Position numbers and translations under genes: made by a program. Below, one piece after another: positions 1 through 11,507 of a DNA stretch of 64,000 nt; position 1 is the first letter of the stretch; each line of letters opens with the position of its first letter. The stretch spans positions 124,001-188,000 of the forward strand of contig NZ_AXAE01000013.1 in the NCBI RefSeq assembly GCF_000472705.1, written 5' to 3'. The DNA is from Mesorhizobium erdmanii USDA 3471 (lineage in GTDB: Bacteria > Pseudomonadota > Alphaproteobacteria > Rhizobiales > Rhizobiaceae). The notes under the pieces are model-generated. The model had not been told where the DNA came from. It saw nothing but the letters and a program-made list of their open reading frames with translations, and made no database searches.

Positions 1-1950
1 AAGCTGTTCGAGAATGTCCGCGTCACCGGCTTCGAGATGAGGGATGGCCGCATCACCGCGGTGAAGACCGATCAAGGCGACATCGCCTGCGACAAGGTGG
101 TGAACTGTGCCGGCCAGTGGGCGCGGCAGGTCGGCGCCATGGCCGGGATCAACGTGCCGCTGCAGCCAGTCAAGCACCAGTACATCGTCACCGAGAAGAT
201 CGCGGGGCTGGCGACCGATGCGCCGACGCTGCGCGATCCAGACCGGCGCACCTATTTCAAGGAAGAGGTCGGCGGGCTGGTGATGGGCGGCTATGAGCCA
301 AATCCGCAGGCGTGGACGACTGGTCTCTCCGGGGGGGACGTGCCCAATGACTGGGAGTTCCGGCTGTTCGACGACGACTACGACCATTTCGAACAGCACA
401 TGACACAGGCGATCGCGCGCGTGCCGGCGCTGGAGACGGTCGGCGTCAAGCAGATGATCAACGGTCCGGAGAGCTTTACTCCGGACGGCAATTTCATTCT
501 CGGCACGGCACCCGAATGCGCCAACATGTTCGTGGGCGCCGGTTTCAACGCTTTCGGCATCGCCTCGGGCGGCGGCGCCGGCTGGGTGCTTGCGCAATGG
601 GTGGTCGACGGCGAAGCGCCGCTCGACCTGTGGGTGGTCGACATCAGGCGTTTTTCCAACCTGCACCGCGACCGGCAGTGGGTGTGCGAGCGCACGCTGG
701 AAGCCTATGGCAAGCACTACACGATCGGCTTCCCGCACGAGGAGTATGCCTCAGGCCGGCCGAGCATCGTCTCGCCGCTTTTCGACAGGCTGAAGCAGCA
801 GCGCGCCGTGTTCGGCTCGAAGCTCGGCTGGGAGCGGCCGAACTGGTTCGCGCCGGAGGGTGTGGAGCCGCGGGACATCTATTCGATGGGACGCCAGAAC
901 TGGTTCGCGGCGGTTGGCGACGAACACCGGCATGTGCGCGAGCATGTCGGCATCTTCGACCAGTCGTCCTTCGCCAAATATGAGCTGAGCGGACCCGACG
1001 CGGCCAGGGCACTGGACTGGATCTGCGCCAACGATGTCAGCAAGCCGGTCGGCAGGTTGATCTACACGCAGCTTCTCAACACGCGCGGCGGCATCGAGGC
1101 CGACCTCACCGTGGCGCGATTGGCCGAGGAGAAATTCTACATCGTCACCGGCACCGGTTTCCGCACACATGATGCCTCATGGATCAGCGACCACATAGGC
1201 GAAGGCCTCAATGCCGGGCTGACCGATGTGACCGAGGATTTCGGCACGCTGTCGCTGATGGGGCCGCGTGCACGCGATGTGCTTTCAGCGGTGACCGATG
1301 CCGATGTGTCGAACGCCGGCTTCCCGTTCGGACACGTGCGCGAAATCACCATCGCCGGCCATACAGTTCGGGCGCTGCGCGTCACCTATGTCGGCGAGCT
1401 TGGTTGGGAGATGCACGTGCCGATTGCGGCGACAGGCGAAGTCTTCGACGCGCTGATGGCGGCAGGCGGCAGATACGGCATCCGGCCGGTCGGCTACCGG
1501 GCGCTGGAATCGCTGCGGCTGGAAAAGGGCTACCGCGCCTGGGGTTCCGATATCACGCCCAACGACACGCCGCAGGAGGCCGGTCTCGGCTGGGCGGTCA
1601 AGCTGCGCAAGAACGCCGATTTCGTCGGACGGCGCGCGCTGGAGAAGATCGGCGGCGCTCCTTTGAAGAAACGCTTTGCCGGCTTCACGGTGGACAATCC
1701 CGAAATCGTGCTGCTCGGCCGCGAGACCATCCTGCGCGATGGTGAGTCGGTCGGCTACCTGACCAGCGGCGGCTATGGCTACACAGTGGGCAAAAACATC
1801 GGCTATGGCTATGTGCGCAACGCCGAAGGGGTGAGCGACGATTTTCTCACCTCGGGCGCCTACGAGCTGGTGGTGGGGATGGAGCAAACGCCGGCGAAAA
1901 TCCATCTCGAGCCGATGTATGATCCAGCGGCGGAGCGGGTGAAAGCCTAA
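1..1950 (+). CDS. FAD-dependent dehydrogenase with C-terminal GcvT domain (dimethylglycine/sarcosine dehydrogenase type), 5' partial
   Basis: The reading frame is open from base 1, so the start lies outside the window; 649 residues remain. Related enzymes run to about 800-850 residues, so the N-terminal FAD-binding Rossmann motif is probably missing. The first part ends a DAO-type flavin domain (VNCAGQWARQVG; a GAGFNAFGIASGGGAG segment), followed by an FAO_M linker and a GcvT/GcvT-C aminomethyltransferase domain from about residue 285 (YTQLLNTRGGIEADLTV; GYRALESLRLEKGYRAWG). Family members oxidatively demethylate dimethylglycine, sarcosine or similar N-methyl amines and pass the one-carbon unit to tetrahydrofolate. 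The exact substrate cannot be read from the sequence. The stop overlaps by a few bases the stop of the convergent methyltransferase gene. Confidence 0.85.
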   Translation, partial: KLFENVRVTGFEMRDGRITAVKTDQGDIACDKVVNCAGQWARQVGAMAGINVPLQPVKHQYIVTEKIAGLATDAPTLRDPDRRTYFKEEVGGLVMGGYEPNPQAWTTGLSGGDVPNDWEFRLFDDDYDHFEQHMTQAIARVPALETVGVKQMINGPESFTPDGNFILGTAPECANMFVGAGFNAFGIASGGGAGWVLAQWVVDGEAPLDLWVVDIRRFSNLHRDRQWVCERTLEAYGKHYTIGFPHEEYASGRPSIVSPLFDRLKQQRAVFGSKLGWERPNWFAPEGVEPRDIYSMGRQNWFAAVGDEHRHVREHVGIFDQSSFAKYELSGPDAARALDWICANDVSKPVGRLIYTQLLNTRGGIEADLTVARLAEEKFYIVTGTGFRTHDASWISDHIGEGLNAGLTDVTEDFGTLSLMGPRARDVLSAVTDADVSNAGFPFGHVREITIAGHTVRALRVTYVGELGWEMHVPIAATGEVFDALMAAGGRYGIRPVGYRALESLRLEKGYRAWGSDITPNDTPQEAGLGWAVKLRKNADFVGRRALEKIGGAPLKKRFAGFTVDNPEIVLLGRETILRDGESVGYLTSGGYGYTVGKNIGYGYVRNAEGVSDDFLTSGAYELVVGMEQTPAKIHLEPMYDPAAERVKA

Positions 1951-2579
1951 TTCACCCGCAAGGCGAGGCCGCGGCTCGGTACGGTATCGGCTTCTCCCGG
2001 CATCGAGACGTAAGGGCGCGTTTCCTCGACGCGGGTGACGAGCCCTTGCGCTTCGAGTTCGGCGATGCGCGAAGCAAAACCCTGCTCCCAGAGCGTGTTC
2101 TTCACCGTCAGCACGATGACACCACCCGGCCGGCAGATGCGGATCAGCTCGTCCAGCCCTTCGACCCCGACATGACCTGAGGTGAAGACCCCGGCCGCAA
2201 CAATCCCGGCATAGGCATCGTCGGCGAAGGGAAGTGTGCCGCCGAGCGCCAGGCAATGCAGCGCCGAATAGACGCCCTTGCGGGCGGCCTGGTCCAGCAT
2301 GCCGTGCGAGATGTCGAGAGCCTCGACTTGCGGATAGCCTGCAATATCAAGCCATTCGCCGATGAGCCCGGTGCCGGCGCCGGCGTCGAGCAGCGGGGCT
2401 GAGCCGCGCGGCACATGACGGGTCAGCAAGGCAAGGCAGATCGTCGGATGGCGATAGCCGGCGGCCGACATATCGGCGTCGTAGGTCTGCGACCAGCGGT
2501 CATAAAGGGCTGCCACCTCTTCGGGTCGCTTGGCTGCGTAGGCCTCGCCCAGCGCGCCATGATGTTTGCTGTCCGTCAA
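1947..2579 (-). CDS. Class I SAM-dependent methyltransferase
   Basis: A 210-residue protein with a class I methyltransferase fold: glycine-rich motif I (LLDAGAGTGLIGEWL) at about residues 60-75, the acidic end of beta-2 (EALDISHGML), and a RPGGVIVLTVK motif typical of UbiE/Methyltransf_11 proteins. The acceptor is unknown. The open frame runs upstream to 2741, but that extension would overlap the divergent phosphotransferase gene and has no coding character. I chose the TTG at 2579, which has a GGGGA Shine-Dalgarno about 6 bases upstream and leads straight into family-like sequence. Its stop overlaps the convergent dehydrogenase gene. Confidence 0.8.
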   Translation of the reverse strand: MTDSKHHGALGEAYAAKRPEEVAALYDRWSQTYDADMSAAGYRHPTICLALLTRHVPRGSAPLLDAGAGTGLIGEWLDIAGYPQVEALDISHGMLDQAARKGVYSALHCLALGGTLPFADDAYAGIVAAGVFTSGHVGVEGLDELIRICRPGGVIVLTVKNTLWEQGFASRIAELEAQGLVTRVEETRPYVSMPGEADTVPSRGLALRVN

Positions 2580-2674
2580 CCTGTTCCCCAATCCATTGTC
2601 TTTGCGGCATGATAGCCAAACGACGAAAATTGTGGAACCGTTGCGGTGAGAAATATCGGCGTGGGGACGCAGGC

Positions 2675-3577
2675 ATGGTGACAGAAGAGGCGCGGGCGCA
2701 ACTTGACGCCATTCCGGTACTGGCCGGCTATAGCGGCCCATTGGAACGGCTTGGCGGCCTGACCAACCTCGTCTTCAGGGCCGGCGATCTCTGCCTGCGC
2801 ATTCCAGGCAAGGGCACCGAGGAATACATCAACCGCGCCAACGAAGCGGTGGCCGCGCGCGAGGCGGCAAAGGCCGGCGTCAGCCCGCAAGTGCTGCATG
2901 CCGACGCCGGCACCGGGGTGATGGTGACGCGCTTCATCACCGGCGCGGTAACGATGTCACCGGAGAAATTCAGGGAACGGGCGGGCAGCCCGGCCCGCGC
3001 CGGGGAGGCCTTTCGCAAGCTGCACGAATCCGGTGCGGTGTTTCCCTTCCGCTTCGAACTGTTTTCGATGGTCGACGACTATCTCAAGGTGCTGTCGACC
3101 AAGGACGTCACGCTGCCCGCCGGCTATCACGACGTGGTGCGCGAGGCCGGCAGCGTGCGGTCGGCCCTGGCCGCCCATCCGCGGCCCCTCGTCGCCTGCC
3201 ATTGCGATCCGCTGTGCGAGAACTTCCTCGACACGGGCGAGCGGATGTGGATCGTCGACTGGGAATATTCGGGGATGAACGACCCGCTCTGGGATCTCGG
3301 CGACCTCAGCGTCGAAGGCAAGTTCGACGCGGCGCAGGACGAGGAGATGATGCGCGCCTACTTCGGCGGCGAAGCGCGCCCGGCCGAGCGCGGACGCGTC
3401 GTCATCTACAAGGCGATGTGCGACCTTTTGTGGACGCTGTGGGGACTGATCCAACTCGCCAACAACAATCCGGTCGACGATTTCCGCGCCTATGCCGACG
3501 GGCGGTTCGCGCGCTGCAAGGAATTGATGGAGACGCCGGAGTTTTCAAGGCACCTGGCTGCCATACGCCTGGGTTAG
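2675..3577 (+). CDS. Choline/aminoglycoside-kinase-like phosphotransferase
   Basis: A 300-residue protein of the APH/choline-kinase fold. Visible are a glycine-rich loop region (ERLGGLTNLVFRAGDLCLRIPG, here split by the ATP-binding strand), the catalytic-loop Brenner motif HCDPLCENFL (HxDxxxxN) and the metal-binding DWE of WIVDWEYSGMNDPLWDLG. This is most like rhizobial choline/ethanolamine or thiamine kinases; the true substrate is not proven. The open frame begins at 2609, but the ATG at 2675 follows a GGGGA ribosome-binding site and gives a normal family N-terminus. Proximity to a methylamine-type dehydrogenase makes a role in choline-derived compounds plausible (inference). It ends by overlapping the stop of the convergent transporter gene. 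Confidence 0.75.
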   Translation: MVTEEARAQLDAIPVLAGYSGPLERLGGLTNLVFRAGDLCLRIPGKGTEEYINRANEAVAAREAAKAGVSPQVLHADAGTGVMVTRFITGAVTMSPEKFRERAGSPARAGEAFRKLHESGAVFPFRFELFSMVDDYLKVLSTKDVTLPAGYHDVVREAGSVRSALAAHPRPLVACHCDPLCENFLDTGERMWIVDWEYSGMNDPLWDLGDLSVEGKFDAAQDEEMMRAYFGGEARPAERGRVVIYKAMCDLLWTLWGLIQLANNNPVDDFRAYADGRFARCKELMETPEFSRHLAAIRLG

Positions 3578-4497
3578 TTTACGCCCTTTGGAACATTCTC
3601 CGGCGGCACCGTGGTGTCGACCACCTTCTGACGGTGGAAAATGAACAGGCCGGCGAGGACGACGATACCCGAGCCGATCAGGATGCGCGGACTGGGAACG
3701 TCGCCGAAGAACACCAGCCCGAACACCACCGCCCACAGGAGCAGCGTGTAGTGCAGTGGCGCCAGCGTCGAGGCCGGCGCCAGCTTGAGCGCCCTGGTGA
3801 TCATGAGATGGGCGCCGCAGGAGACGATACCGAGCAGCAGCATCGCACCGAAATCGAGCGCCGAGGGCGTGCGCCATGCGCCAATGGTCAGCACGGCGCC
3901 GACCAGCAGCGTGCCGATGGTCTGCCATGTCACCAGATTGGTATCGCTGGTGCCGCGCAGCCTTCGGCTGAGGATGATGGCGAAGGCAAAGGCAAAGCTG
4001 CCGACGAGCGCGAAACCCGACGACAGCGAGAATGCGGCCGTGGAGGGTTTCAGCATGATCACCACGCCGCAGAAGCCGAGCAGGATCGCCACCCAACGGC
4101 GCCAGCCGACCTTTTCGCCAAGCAGCAAATGCGACAGCGCCGCGACATAGATCGGCCCCGCCATGTAGAAACTCATCACATCGGCAAGCGGCAGATAGAC
4201 CACCGCGGCATAGAAGAGCGCGGTGTCGAGCGTGGTCGCCACCACGCGCAGGATCTGCAGTTCGGGCCGTTCCATGCGAAACAGCTTGGCGGTGCCCTGA
4301 TGGGCGATCATCGGGCCAAGCACGAAGAAAGCGCCGATGGAGCGGATCAGCACCACCTGGCCGACGGAGAAGCTGGCGACCAGCCATTTGCCCATGGCAT
4401 CGTTCAGCGCAAACAGGAAGTCGCCGGCCAGCATCAGCAGAATGCCGGCCACAAGCACGTTCCTGATTGTGGAATTCTGCGCCACGGGCTGCGTCAT
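3574..4497 (-). CDS. DMT superfamily transporter (EamA type)
   Basis: A 307-residue integral membrane protein with about ten hydrophobic helices arranged as two EamA repeats, starting MTQPVAQN. The first repeat ends near LLLGEKVGWRRWVAILLGFCGV, the second near GSGIVVLAGLFIFHR; both are standard EamA helix signatures. Family members export amino acids, nucleotides or other metabolites; no substrate can be assigned. The open frame extends 28 residues further upstream, but the internal ATG at 4497 starts just before the first membrane helix and has a GAGGGAGGAA stretch upstream, so I prefer it. The gene is convergent with the phosphotransferase. Confidence 0.8.
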   Translation of the reverse strand: MTQPVAQNSTIRNVLVAGILLMLAGDFLFALNDAMGKWLVASFSVGQVVLIRSIGAFFVLGPMIAHQGTAKLFRMERPELQILRVVATTLDTALFYAAVVYLPLADVMSFYMAGPIYVAALSHLLLGEKVGWRRWVAILLGFCGVVIMLKPSTAAFSLSSGFALVGSFAFAFAIILSRRLRGTSDTNLVTWQTIGTLLVGAVLTIGAWRTPSALDFGAMLLLGIVSCGAHLMITRALKLAPASTLAPLHYTLLLWAVVFGLVFFGDVPSPRILIGSGIVVLAGLFIFHRQKVVDTTVPPENVPKGVN

Positions 4498-4606
4498 GCC
4501 GATCCCGATTCCTCCCTCGCGTAGGCTGCGTCGTAGACGCAAGCAGCCGCTTTGACGAGGAGAAAACCCGAAAATCGGCAAGGCCAGTAGCGGAAATCGG
4601 GTGGCG

Positions 4607-5887
4607 CTACGCGGTTTTGTGCCTACGGTTCACCATAACCGGCCTTCCATCGATCGAAAGCTTGGTATCCTGCCTTGTCCGTTCCGCCACCACCTTGCCC
4701 TTGGCGATGACGCAGATGCGCTCGGCGCGCAGGCGCAGGGCCTCGATCGGATTGCCGGCGTCGAGGATCACAAGGCTGGCACGCTTGCCTACCGCCAGGC
4801 CGAAATGGTCGAGACCCATGATGGCGGCATTGACGTTGGTGACCATGTCGAAACAGCGCGCCATGTCGGCGGGACTCGACATCTGGGCGACGTGCAGGCC
4901 CATGAAAGCGACGTCGAGCATGTCGGCGGTGCCCAGCGAATACCAGGGATCGAGCACACAATCCTGGCCCCAGCCGACGCGGATGCCGAGCGCCTGCATC
5001 TCCTTGACCCGGGTCATGCCACGCCGCTTCGGGAAGCTGTCGTGACGGCCCTGCAGCATGATGTTGATCAGCGGATTGGGGATGGCGGAAACGCCGGCCT
5101 CGGCGATCAACGGCAGAAGCTTCGAGACATAGTAATTGTCCATCGAATGCATCGAGGTGAGGTGCGAGCCGGCCACCTTGCCTTGCAGGCCGAGGCGCTG
5201 CGTTTCATAGGCCAGTTGCTCGATGTGGCGCGACAGCGGGTCGTCGGTCTCGTCGCAATGCAGGTCGACCATCAGGCCGCGTTCAGCCGCGATCTCGCAA
5301 AGCTCGGTGACCGAGCGCGTGCCGTCGGCCATGGTGCGCTCGAAATGCGGAATGCCGCCGACGATGTCGACGCCCATGTCCAGTGCGCGAATGGTGTTCT
5401 GGCGCGCCGTCGGCGAGCGGTAGAAGCCGTCCTGCGGGAAAGCCACGAGTTGCAGGTCGATGTAAGGGGCGATGGTTTTCTTGACGTCGAGCAGGGCCTC
5501 GACGGCCAGCAGGCGGTCGTCACAAACGTCGACATGGGTGCGGATCGCTAGCAGGCCCATCGACACCGCCCAGTCGCAATAGGCGAGCGCGCGGTCGCGC
5601 ACCGCCTCATGCGTCAAGAGCGGCTTCAATTCGCCCCATAGCGCAATGCCTTCGAGCAGCGTGCCCGAGGCGTTGATGCGCGGAATGCCATAGGACAGCG
5701 TCGCATCCATGTGGAAATGCGGATCGACGAAGGGCGGCGAGACCAGGTTGCCGCGCGCATCGACCTCGATCCGTGCGGCCCCCTGCAATTTAGGCTCGAT
5801 CGCCGCGATCGTCTCGCCGACAATGCCGATATCGGCGATCCTGCCGTCAGGCAGCGTGCCGCCACGAACGATAAGGTCGAAATCCAT
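4607..5887 (-). CDS. Amidohydrolase, cytosine deaminase (CodA-like)
   Basis: A 426-residue amidohydrolase-superfamily enzyme. Metal ligands are visible as HxH (DPHFHMD, His57 and His59), a central HCDETDD (His plus the catalytic Glu/Asp region), the HLTSMHSM segment and WGQDCVLDPW carrying the late Asp ligand. This arrangement and length match CodA, which deaminates cytosine to uracil or related N-heterocycles in pyrimidine salvage. Related family members hydrolyse isoguanine or other cyclic amines, so the substrate is likely but not certain. It stands alone, convergent to nothing and divergent from the ABC exporter at 6071. Confidence 0.8.
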   Translation of the reverse strand: MDFDLIVRGGTLPDGRIADIGIVGETIAAIEPKLQGAARIEVDARGNLVSPPFVDPHFHMDATLSYGIPRINASGTLLEGIALWGELKPLLTHEAVRDRALAYCDWAVSMGLLAIRTHVDVCDDRLLAVEALLDVKKTIAPYIDLQLVAFPQDGFYRSPTARQNTIRALDMGVDIVGGIPHFERTMADGTRSVTELCEIAAERGLMVDLHCDETDDPLSRHIEQLAYETQRLGLQGKVAGSHLTSMHSMDNYYVSKLLPLIAEAGVSAIPNPLINIMLQGRHDSFPKRRGMTRVKEMQALGIRVGWGQDCVLDPWYSLGTADMLDVAFMGLHVAQMSSPADMARCFDMVTNVNAAIMGLDHFGLAVGKRASLVILDAGNPIEALRLRAERICVIAKGKVVAERTRQDTKLSIDGRPVMVNRRHKTA

Positions 5888-6070
5888 TTGTCGTCATCCC
5901 ATTCAGAATCAGCGAGCCATGGTGGCGCAAAAGACAGCTTGCCGCAGCCGTTTCTTTCAGCGAGCGCGAAAGGTTCCCTCCGGAGGTAACTCGCTCTATA
6001 AGCCGCCTTTCGTCTACGCAGCGATCGGCTCCGAACTCAAGGCCATAGTCGCAAACCATGGAACTCCCGT

Positions 6071-7846
<1,776 letters not shown>

Positions 7847-7929
7847 GGCCGGATGAGGGGGCTCCAGCTTGGCACCGACGGTACTCCGTCACCCACCCCT
7901 CAACCGTCTCGGCGCTACGCGCCAATCCA

Positions 7930-7952
7930 CCTTCTCCCACAAGGGGAGAAGG
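7930..7952. repeat. Hairpin-forming intergenic repeat, terminator-like
   Basis: CCTTCTCCC pairs with GGGAGAAGG across a short loop, between the convergent ABC exporter and ilvD stops. A closely related hairpin lies at 11520-11546, preceded by similar sequence. The family is likely a dispersed Mesorhizobium palindromic repeat that may double as a bidirectional terminator. Confidence 0.6.
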
Positions 7953-7963
7953 AAGAACCAGCT

Positions 7964-9808
7964 TTACTCCGGAACGTGCCGCACCGCGCCCTTGTCGGCG
8001 CTGGTGGCGAAGGCGGCGTAGGCGCGCAACGCCGTCGTCACCTTGCGCTTGCGCTTTTCCTCCGGCTTCCAGGCCAGGGCGCCCTTCGCCTCCATCGCGG
8101 CGCGGCGCGCTTCGAGCTCGGCATCGCTGACGGCAAGACGGATCGTACGGCTGGGGATGTCGATCTCGATCGTGTCGCCCTCCTGGACCAGCCCGATCGT
8201 GCCGCCCTCGGCGGCTTCAGGTGAGGCATGACCGATCGACAGGCCAGACGTGCCGCCGGAGAAGCGCCCATCGGTGACCAGCGCGCAGGCCTTGCCCAGG
8301 CCCTTCGACTTCAGATAGCTGGTGGGGTAGAGCATCTCCTGCATGCCGGGTCCGCCACGCGGGCCCTCGTAGCGGATGACGACGACATCGCCGGCATTGA
8401 CCTCGTTGGCCAGGATGGCTTTCACCGAAGCGTCCTGGCTTTCGAACACCCGCGCCGGGCCGGTGAACTTCAGGATCGACTCATCGACGCCGGCCGTCTT
8501 AACGATGCAGCCGTCGAGCGCCAGATTGCCTTTCAGCACGGCCAGGCCACCGTCCTTCGAGAATGGCGTTTCCGCCGAACGGATGACGCCCTTCTCGCGG
8601 TCAAGGTCGAGATCATCCCAGCGGCGGTCCTGGCTGAAGGCGACCTGTGTCGGCACGCCGCCGGGCGCGGCGAGGAAGAAGTCGCGGACATTCTGGCTGG
8701 AAGTGCGGGAAATATCCCAATGGTCGAGCGCTTCGCCAAGGCTTGCCGTGTGCACGGTCGGCAGATCGCGGTTGATCAGCCCGGCATTGTCGAGCTGGCC
8801 GAGGATGGCCATGATGCCGCCGGCGCGGTGAACGTCTTCCATATGAACGTCCGATTTGGCCGGCGCCACCTTGCACAGCACCGGCACCCGCCGCGACAGC
8901 CGGTCGATGTCCTCCATGGTGAAGTCGACCTCACCCTCGTGGGCTGCGGCCAGGATGTGCAGCACCGTGTTGGTCGAGCCGCCCATGGCGATGTCGAGCG
9001 TCATGGCGTTTTCGAAAGCGCCCTTGGACGCGATGCTGCGTGGCAGTGCGCTTTCATCGTCCTGCTCGTAATAGCGCTGGGCGAGATCGACAACGAGATG
9101 GCCGGCCTCGACGAACAGCCGCTTGCGGTCGGCATGCGTGGCCAGCGTCGAGCCATTGCCCGGCAACGACAGGCCCAGCGCCTCGGTCAGACAGTTCATC
9201 GAATTGGCGGTGAACATGCCCGAGCAGGAGCCGCAGGTCGGGCAGGCGGAGCGCTCGATGACCTTGACGTCCTCGTCGGAGATCTTGTCGTCGGCGGCCG
9301 CGACCATGGCGTCGACCAGGTCGAGCGCTTGCGTCTTGCCGGCGAGCACCACCTTGCCGGCCTCCATCGGCCCGCCGGAAACGAACACGGTCGGGATGTT
9401 GAGGCGCAGCGAGGCCATCAGCATGCCGGGGGTGATCTTGTCGCAATTGGAGATGCAGACCATGGCATCGGCGCAGTGCGCATTGACCATGTATTCGACG
9501 GAATCGGCGATCAGCTCGCGCGACGGCAGCGAATAGAGCATCCCGTCATGGCCCATGGCGATGCCGTCATCGACGGCGATGGTGTTGAATTCCTTGGCAA
9601 CGCCGCCGGCCTTCTCGATCTCGCGCGCGACCAGCTGGCCAAGGTCCTTCAGATGGACGTGACCCGGCACGAACTGGGTGAAGGAGTTGACCACGGCGAT
9701 GATCGGCTTGCCAAAATCACTATCCTTCATGCCGGTGGCACGCCAAAGGCCGCGGGCGCCGGCCATGTTGCGGCCATGAGTGGTGGTGCGGGAGCGATAG
9801 GCAGGCAT
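7964..9808 (-). CDS. ilvD: Dihydroxy-acid dehydratase
   Basis: A 614-residue protein, the same length as enterobacterial IlvD (about 616). It catalyses dehydration of 2,3-dihydroxy acids to 2-keto acids in isoleucine, valine and pantothenate biosynthesis. The Fe-S cluster cysteines sit in [11 protein letters not shown] (about residues 119-129) and [11 protein letters not shown] (about 192-202). The C-terminal signature around [19 protein letters not shown] is intact. It starts at [10 protein letters not shown] and is divergent from the arsR-type operon across about 195 bases. Confidence 0.97.
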   Translation of the reverse strand: MPAYRSRTTTHGRNMAGARGLWRATGMKDSDFGKPIIAVVNSFTQFVPGHVHLKDLGQLVAREIEKAGGVAKEFNTIAVDDGIAMGHDGMLYSLPSRELIADSVEYMVNAHCADAMVCISNCDKITPGMLMASLRLNIPTVFVSGGPMEAGKVVLAGKTQALDLVDAMVAAADDKISDEDVKVIERSACPTCGSCSGMFTANSMNCLTEALGLSLPGNGSTLATHADRKRLFVEAGHLVVDLAQRYYEQDDESALPRSIASKGAFENAMTLDIAMGGSTNTVLHILAAAHEGEVDFTMEDIDRLSRRVPVLCKVAPAKSDVHMEDVHRAGGIMAILGQLDNAGLINRDLPTVHTASLGEALDHWDISRTSSQNVRDFFLAAPGGVPTQVAFSQDRRWDDLDLDREKGVIRSAETPFSKDGGLAVLKGNLALDGCIVKTAGVDESILKFTGPARVFESQDASVKAILANEVNAGDVVVIRYEGPRGGPGMQEMLYPTSYLKSKGLGKACALVTDGRFSGGTSGLSIGHASPEAAEGGTIGLVQEGDTIEIDIPSRTIRLAVSDAELEARRAAMEAKGALAWKPEEKRKRKVTTALRAYAAFATSADKGAVRHVPE

Positions 9809-9964
9809 GAATTTTCCTTAGCTGGCTGGCTGCGCTCGATGCGGAGCGAGGCGGCGCTGAGTTCGGACCGCAGGCGTTATAGACTCGCAAGTATGGTCTG
9901 GCCACATTTTTACAATGCGCCACGAAATCCACTGGGCGGTTGACGAGCCAAGCCTCGTATTATA

Positions 9965-9994
9965 TAGCCAATTGGGTATATACCCTATTGGCTA
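9965..9994. promoter_or_regulatory. Near-perfect palindromic operator upstream of the ArsR gene
   Basis: Thirty bases read almost identically on both strands: outer arms TAGCCAAT and ATTGGCTA, core GGGTATATACCC, with a single mismatched pair. It lies 10 bases upstream of the ArsR start codon and contains a TATATA that could be the -10 box. ArsR proteins bind such dyads and repress by occluding RNA polymerase, so autoregulation of the following operon is a strong inference. Confidence 0.75.
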
Positions 9995-10004
9995 TGGATA
10001 CGTC

Positions 10005-10349
10005 ATGAACCAGCTCGATGCCACCTTCGCGGCGCTTGCCGATCCGACGCGGCGCGCCATCCTTGCCCGGCTCATCGAAGGCGAGGCATCGGTGATGGAA
10101 CTGGCCGAGCCCTTCGCCATGAGCCAGCCCTCGATTTCCAAGCATCTCAAGGTACTCGAAAGCGCCGGCCTTATCTCTCGCGGCCGCGACGCGCAGCGCC
10201 GGCCGTGCCGGCTGGAAGCAAAACCGCTGGCCGAAGCCAATGACTGGCTCGAGCGCTACCGCAAGATCTGGGAAGGCAATTTCCAGCGCCTCGACGCCTT
10301 GCTGGGTGCCATGCAGGCCAACAAGACGGCCGGCGACGCGGAACAATAG
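10005..10349 (+). CDS. ArsR-family winged-helix transcriptional regulator
   Basis: A 114-residue ArsR/SmtB-type repressor. The DNA-recognition helix-turn-helix is seen in MSQPSISKHLKVLESAGLIS, preceded by the typical LADPTRRAILARL helix. No metal-binding cysteine pair (CxC) is visible, so it probably does not sense arsenic or zinc in the classical way. The ATG at 10005 is preferred to an upstream start at 9915, because the operator palindrome lies between them. It heads an operon with an SRPBCC protein (96-base gap) and a VOC protein; this triad is common in rhizobia and is thought to respond to small organic molecules. Confidence 0.88.
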   Translation: MNQLDATFAALADPTRRAILARLIEGEASVMELAEPFAMSQPSISKHLKVLESAGLISRGRDAQRRPCRLEAKPLAEANDWLERYRKIWEGNFQRLDALLGAMQANKTAGDAEQ

Positions 10350-10445
10350 CCGAAGCCGGCGTCTTCATCCCAAAGGGAAAAATCAAAAGCCGTGTCGGAT
10401 CGCCGGTTGGCCAAACGTCCTTGGACGAACAGCAGGAGGATTATT

Positions 10446-10973
10446 ATGAGCACCACAACTTTGCCCGGCTCGACCGTCGCCACATTGACCGTGACCACGC
10501 CCAGCGATCGCGAGGTCCAGATCACCCGGGTCTTCGACGCGCCCCGCCCGATGGTGTTCGACTGCTGGACGGTGCCGGAACTGTTGAAGAGTTGGCTGCA
10601 CGGCCCGGACGGCTGGCGTCTGGCGATCTGCGAGATCGACCTCAGGGTCGGCGGCGCCACACGCTACGTCTGGCAGCACCGTGATGGCCGCAGCATGGGC
10701 ATGAGCGGCGCCTATCGCGAAATCGTGCGCCCAAGCCGCCTCGTCGCCACCGAACTGTTCGACGAGGACTGGACCGGCGGCGAGACGGTTGGAACGGTGA
10801 TCTTTGCCGAACAGACCGGAAAGACGCTGCTGACGCAGACGGTGCTCTACGCTTCGTCAGCGGCGCGCGACAGCGCGCTCGGCACCGGCATGACCAGCGG
10901 CATGGCGCAAAGCTACGCCCAACTCGACGCCTATCTCACTTCGCTACAGGACGCCGCCAAGGGCGCCGCCTGA
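10446..10973 (+). CDS. SRPBCC / AHSA1-like domain protein
   Basis: A 175-residue START/SRPBCC-fold protein of the Aha1 C-terminal-like group: ITRVFDAPRPMVFDCWTVPE opens the fold and MTSGMAQSYAQLDAYL is the long C-terminal helix that covers the ligand pocket. These proteins bind hydrophobic ligands; specific function is unknown. The ATG at 10446 has a strong AGGAGG site upstream, so the open frame from 10392 is not used. It lies between arsR and the VOC gene and is likely co-transcribed under the arsR operator. Confidence 0.82.
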   Translation: MSTTTLPGSTVATLTVTTPSDREVQITRVFDAPRPMVFDCWTVPELLKSWLHGPDGWRLAICEIDLRVGGATRYVWQHRDGRSMGMSGAYREIVRPSRLVATELFDEDWTGGETVGTVIFAEQTGKTLLTQTVLYASSAARDSALGTGMTSGMAQSYAQLDAYLTSLQDAAKGAA

Positions 10974-11003
10974 TTTCCCGCAAAGAAACCCGAGGAGAAA
11001 ACC

Positions 11004-11474
11004 ATGCAAAAGATCACCACCTTCCTGTGGTTCGACGGCCAGGCCGAAGACGCCATGAACCACTACGTCTCCATCTTCAAGAATTCGAAGGTGCTGAGCG
11101 TTACGCGCTGGCCCAAGGGCCACGCCGACGAGGGCAAAGTGTTGGTCGCCTCGTTCGAGCTCGACGGCGTGCAGTTCCAGGCGCTCAATGGCGGTCCGCA
11201 ATACAAGTTCACCGAGGCGATCTCGCTCTCGATCGACTGCAAGACGCAGGCCGAGGTCGATCATTTCTGGACGAAACTGACCGAGGGCGGTGGCGAACCC
11301 GGCCCCTGCGGTTGGCTGAAGGACAAGTTCGGCGTTTCCTGGCAGGTCGTGCCGGAGCAGTTGCCGCGCCTGCTTCAGGACCCCGACAAGGCCAAGGCCG
11401 GCCGCGTCATGGGAGCGATGATGCAGATGGGCAAGATCGACATCGGGAAACTCGAGGCGGCTGCGAAGGGGTAA
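11004..11474 (+). CDS. VOC-family (PhnB-like) protein
   Basis: A 156-residue glyoxalase/VOC-superfamily protein of the PhnB or 3-demethylubiquinone methyltransferase-like group (ITTFLWFDGQAEDAMNHYVS at the N-terminus, FGVSWQVVPEQLPRLL near the middle). Despite that database name such proteins are not methyltransferases; function is unknown. GAGGAG precedes the ATG. It is the third gene of the ArsR operon, 30 bases after the SRPBCC gene, and is followed by a hairpin repeat that could terminate the transcript. Confidence 0.82.
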   Translation: MQKITTFLWFDGQAEDAMNHYVSIFKNSKVLSVTRWPKGHADEGKVLVASFELDGVQFQALNGGPQYKFTEAISLSIDCKTQAEVDHFWTKLTEGGGEPGPCGWLKDKFGVSWQVVPEQLPRLLQDPDKAKAGRVMGAMMQMGKIDIGKLEAAAKG

Positions 11475-11507
11475 GCGACCCCTTTACGTCGGCGCTGCCC
11501 CTCATCC

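Noticed and set aside
8228..9943. 571-codon open frame opposite ilvD
   Set aside because: Covers the antisense of ilvD, and its sequence is low-complexity shadow coding.
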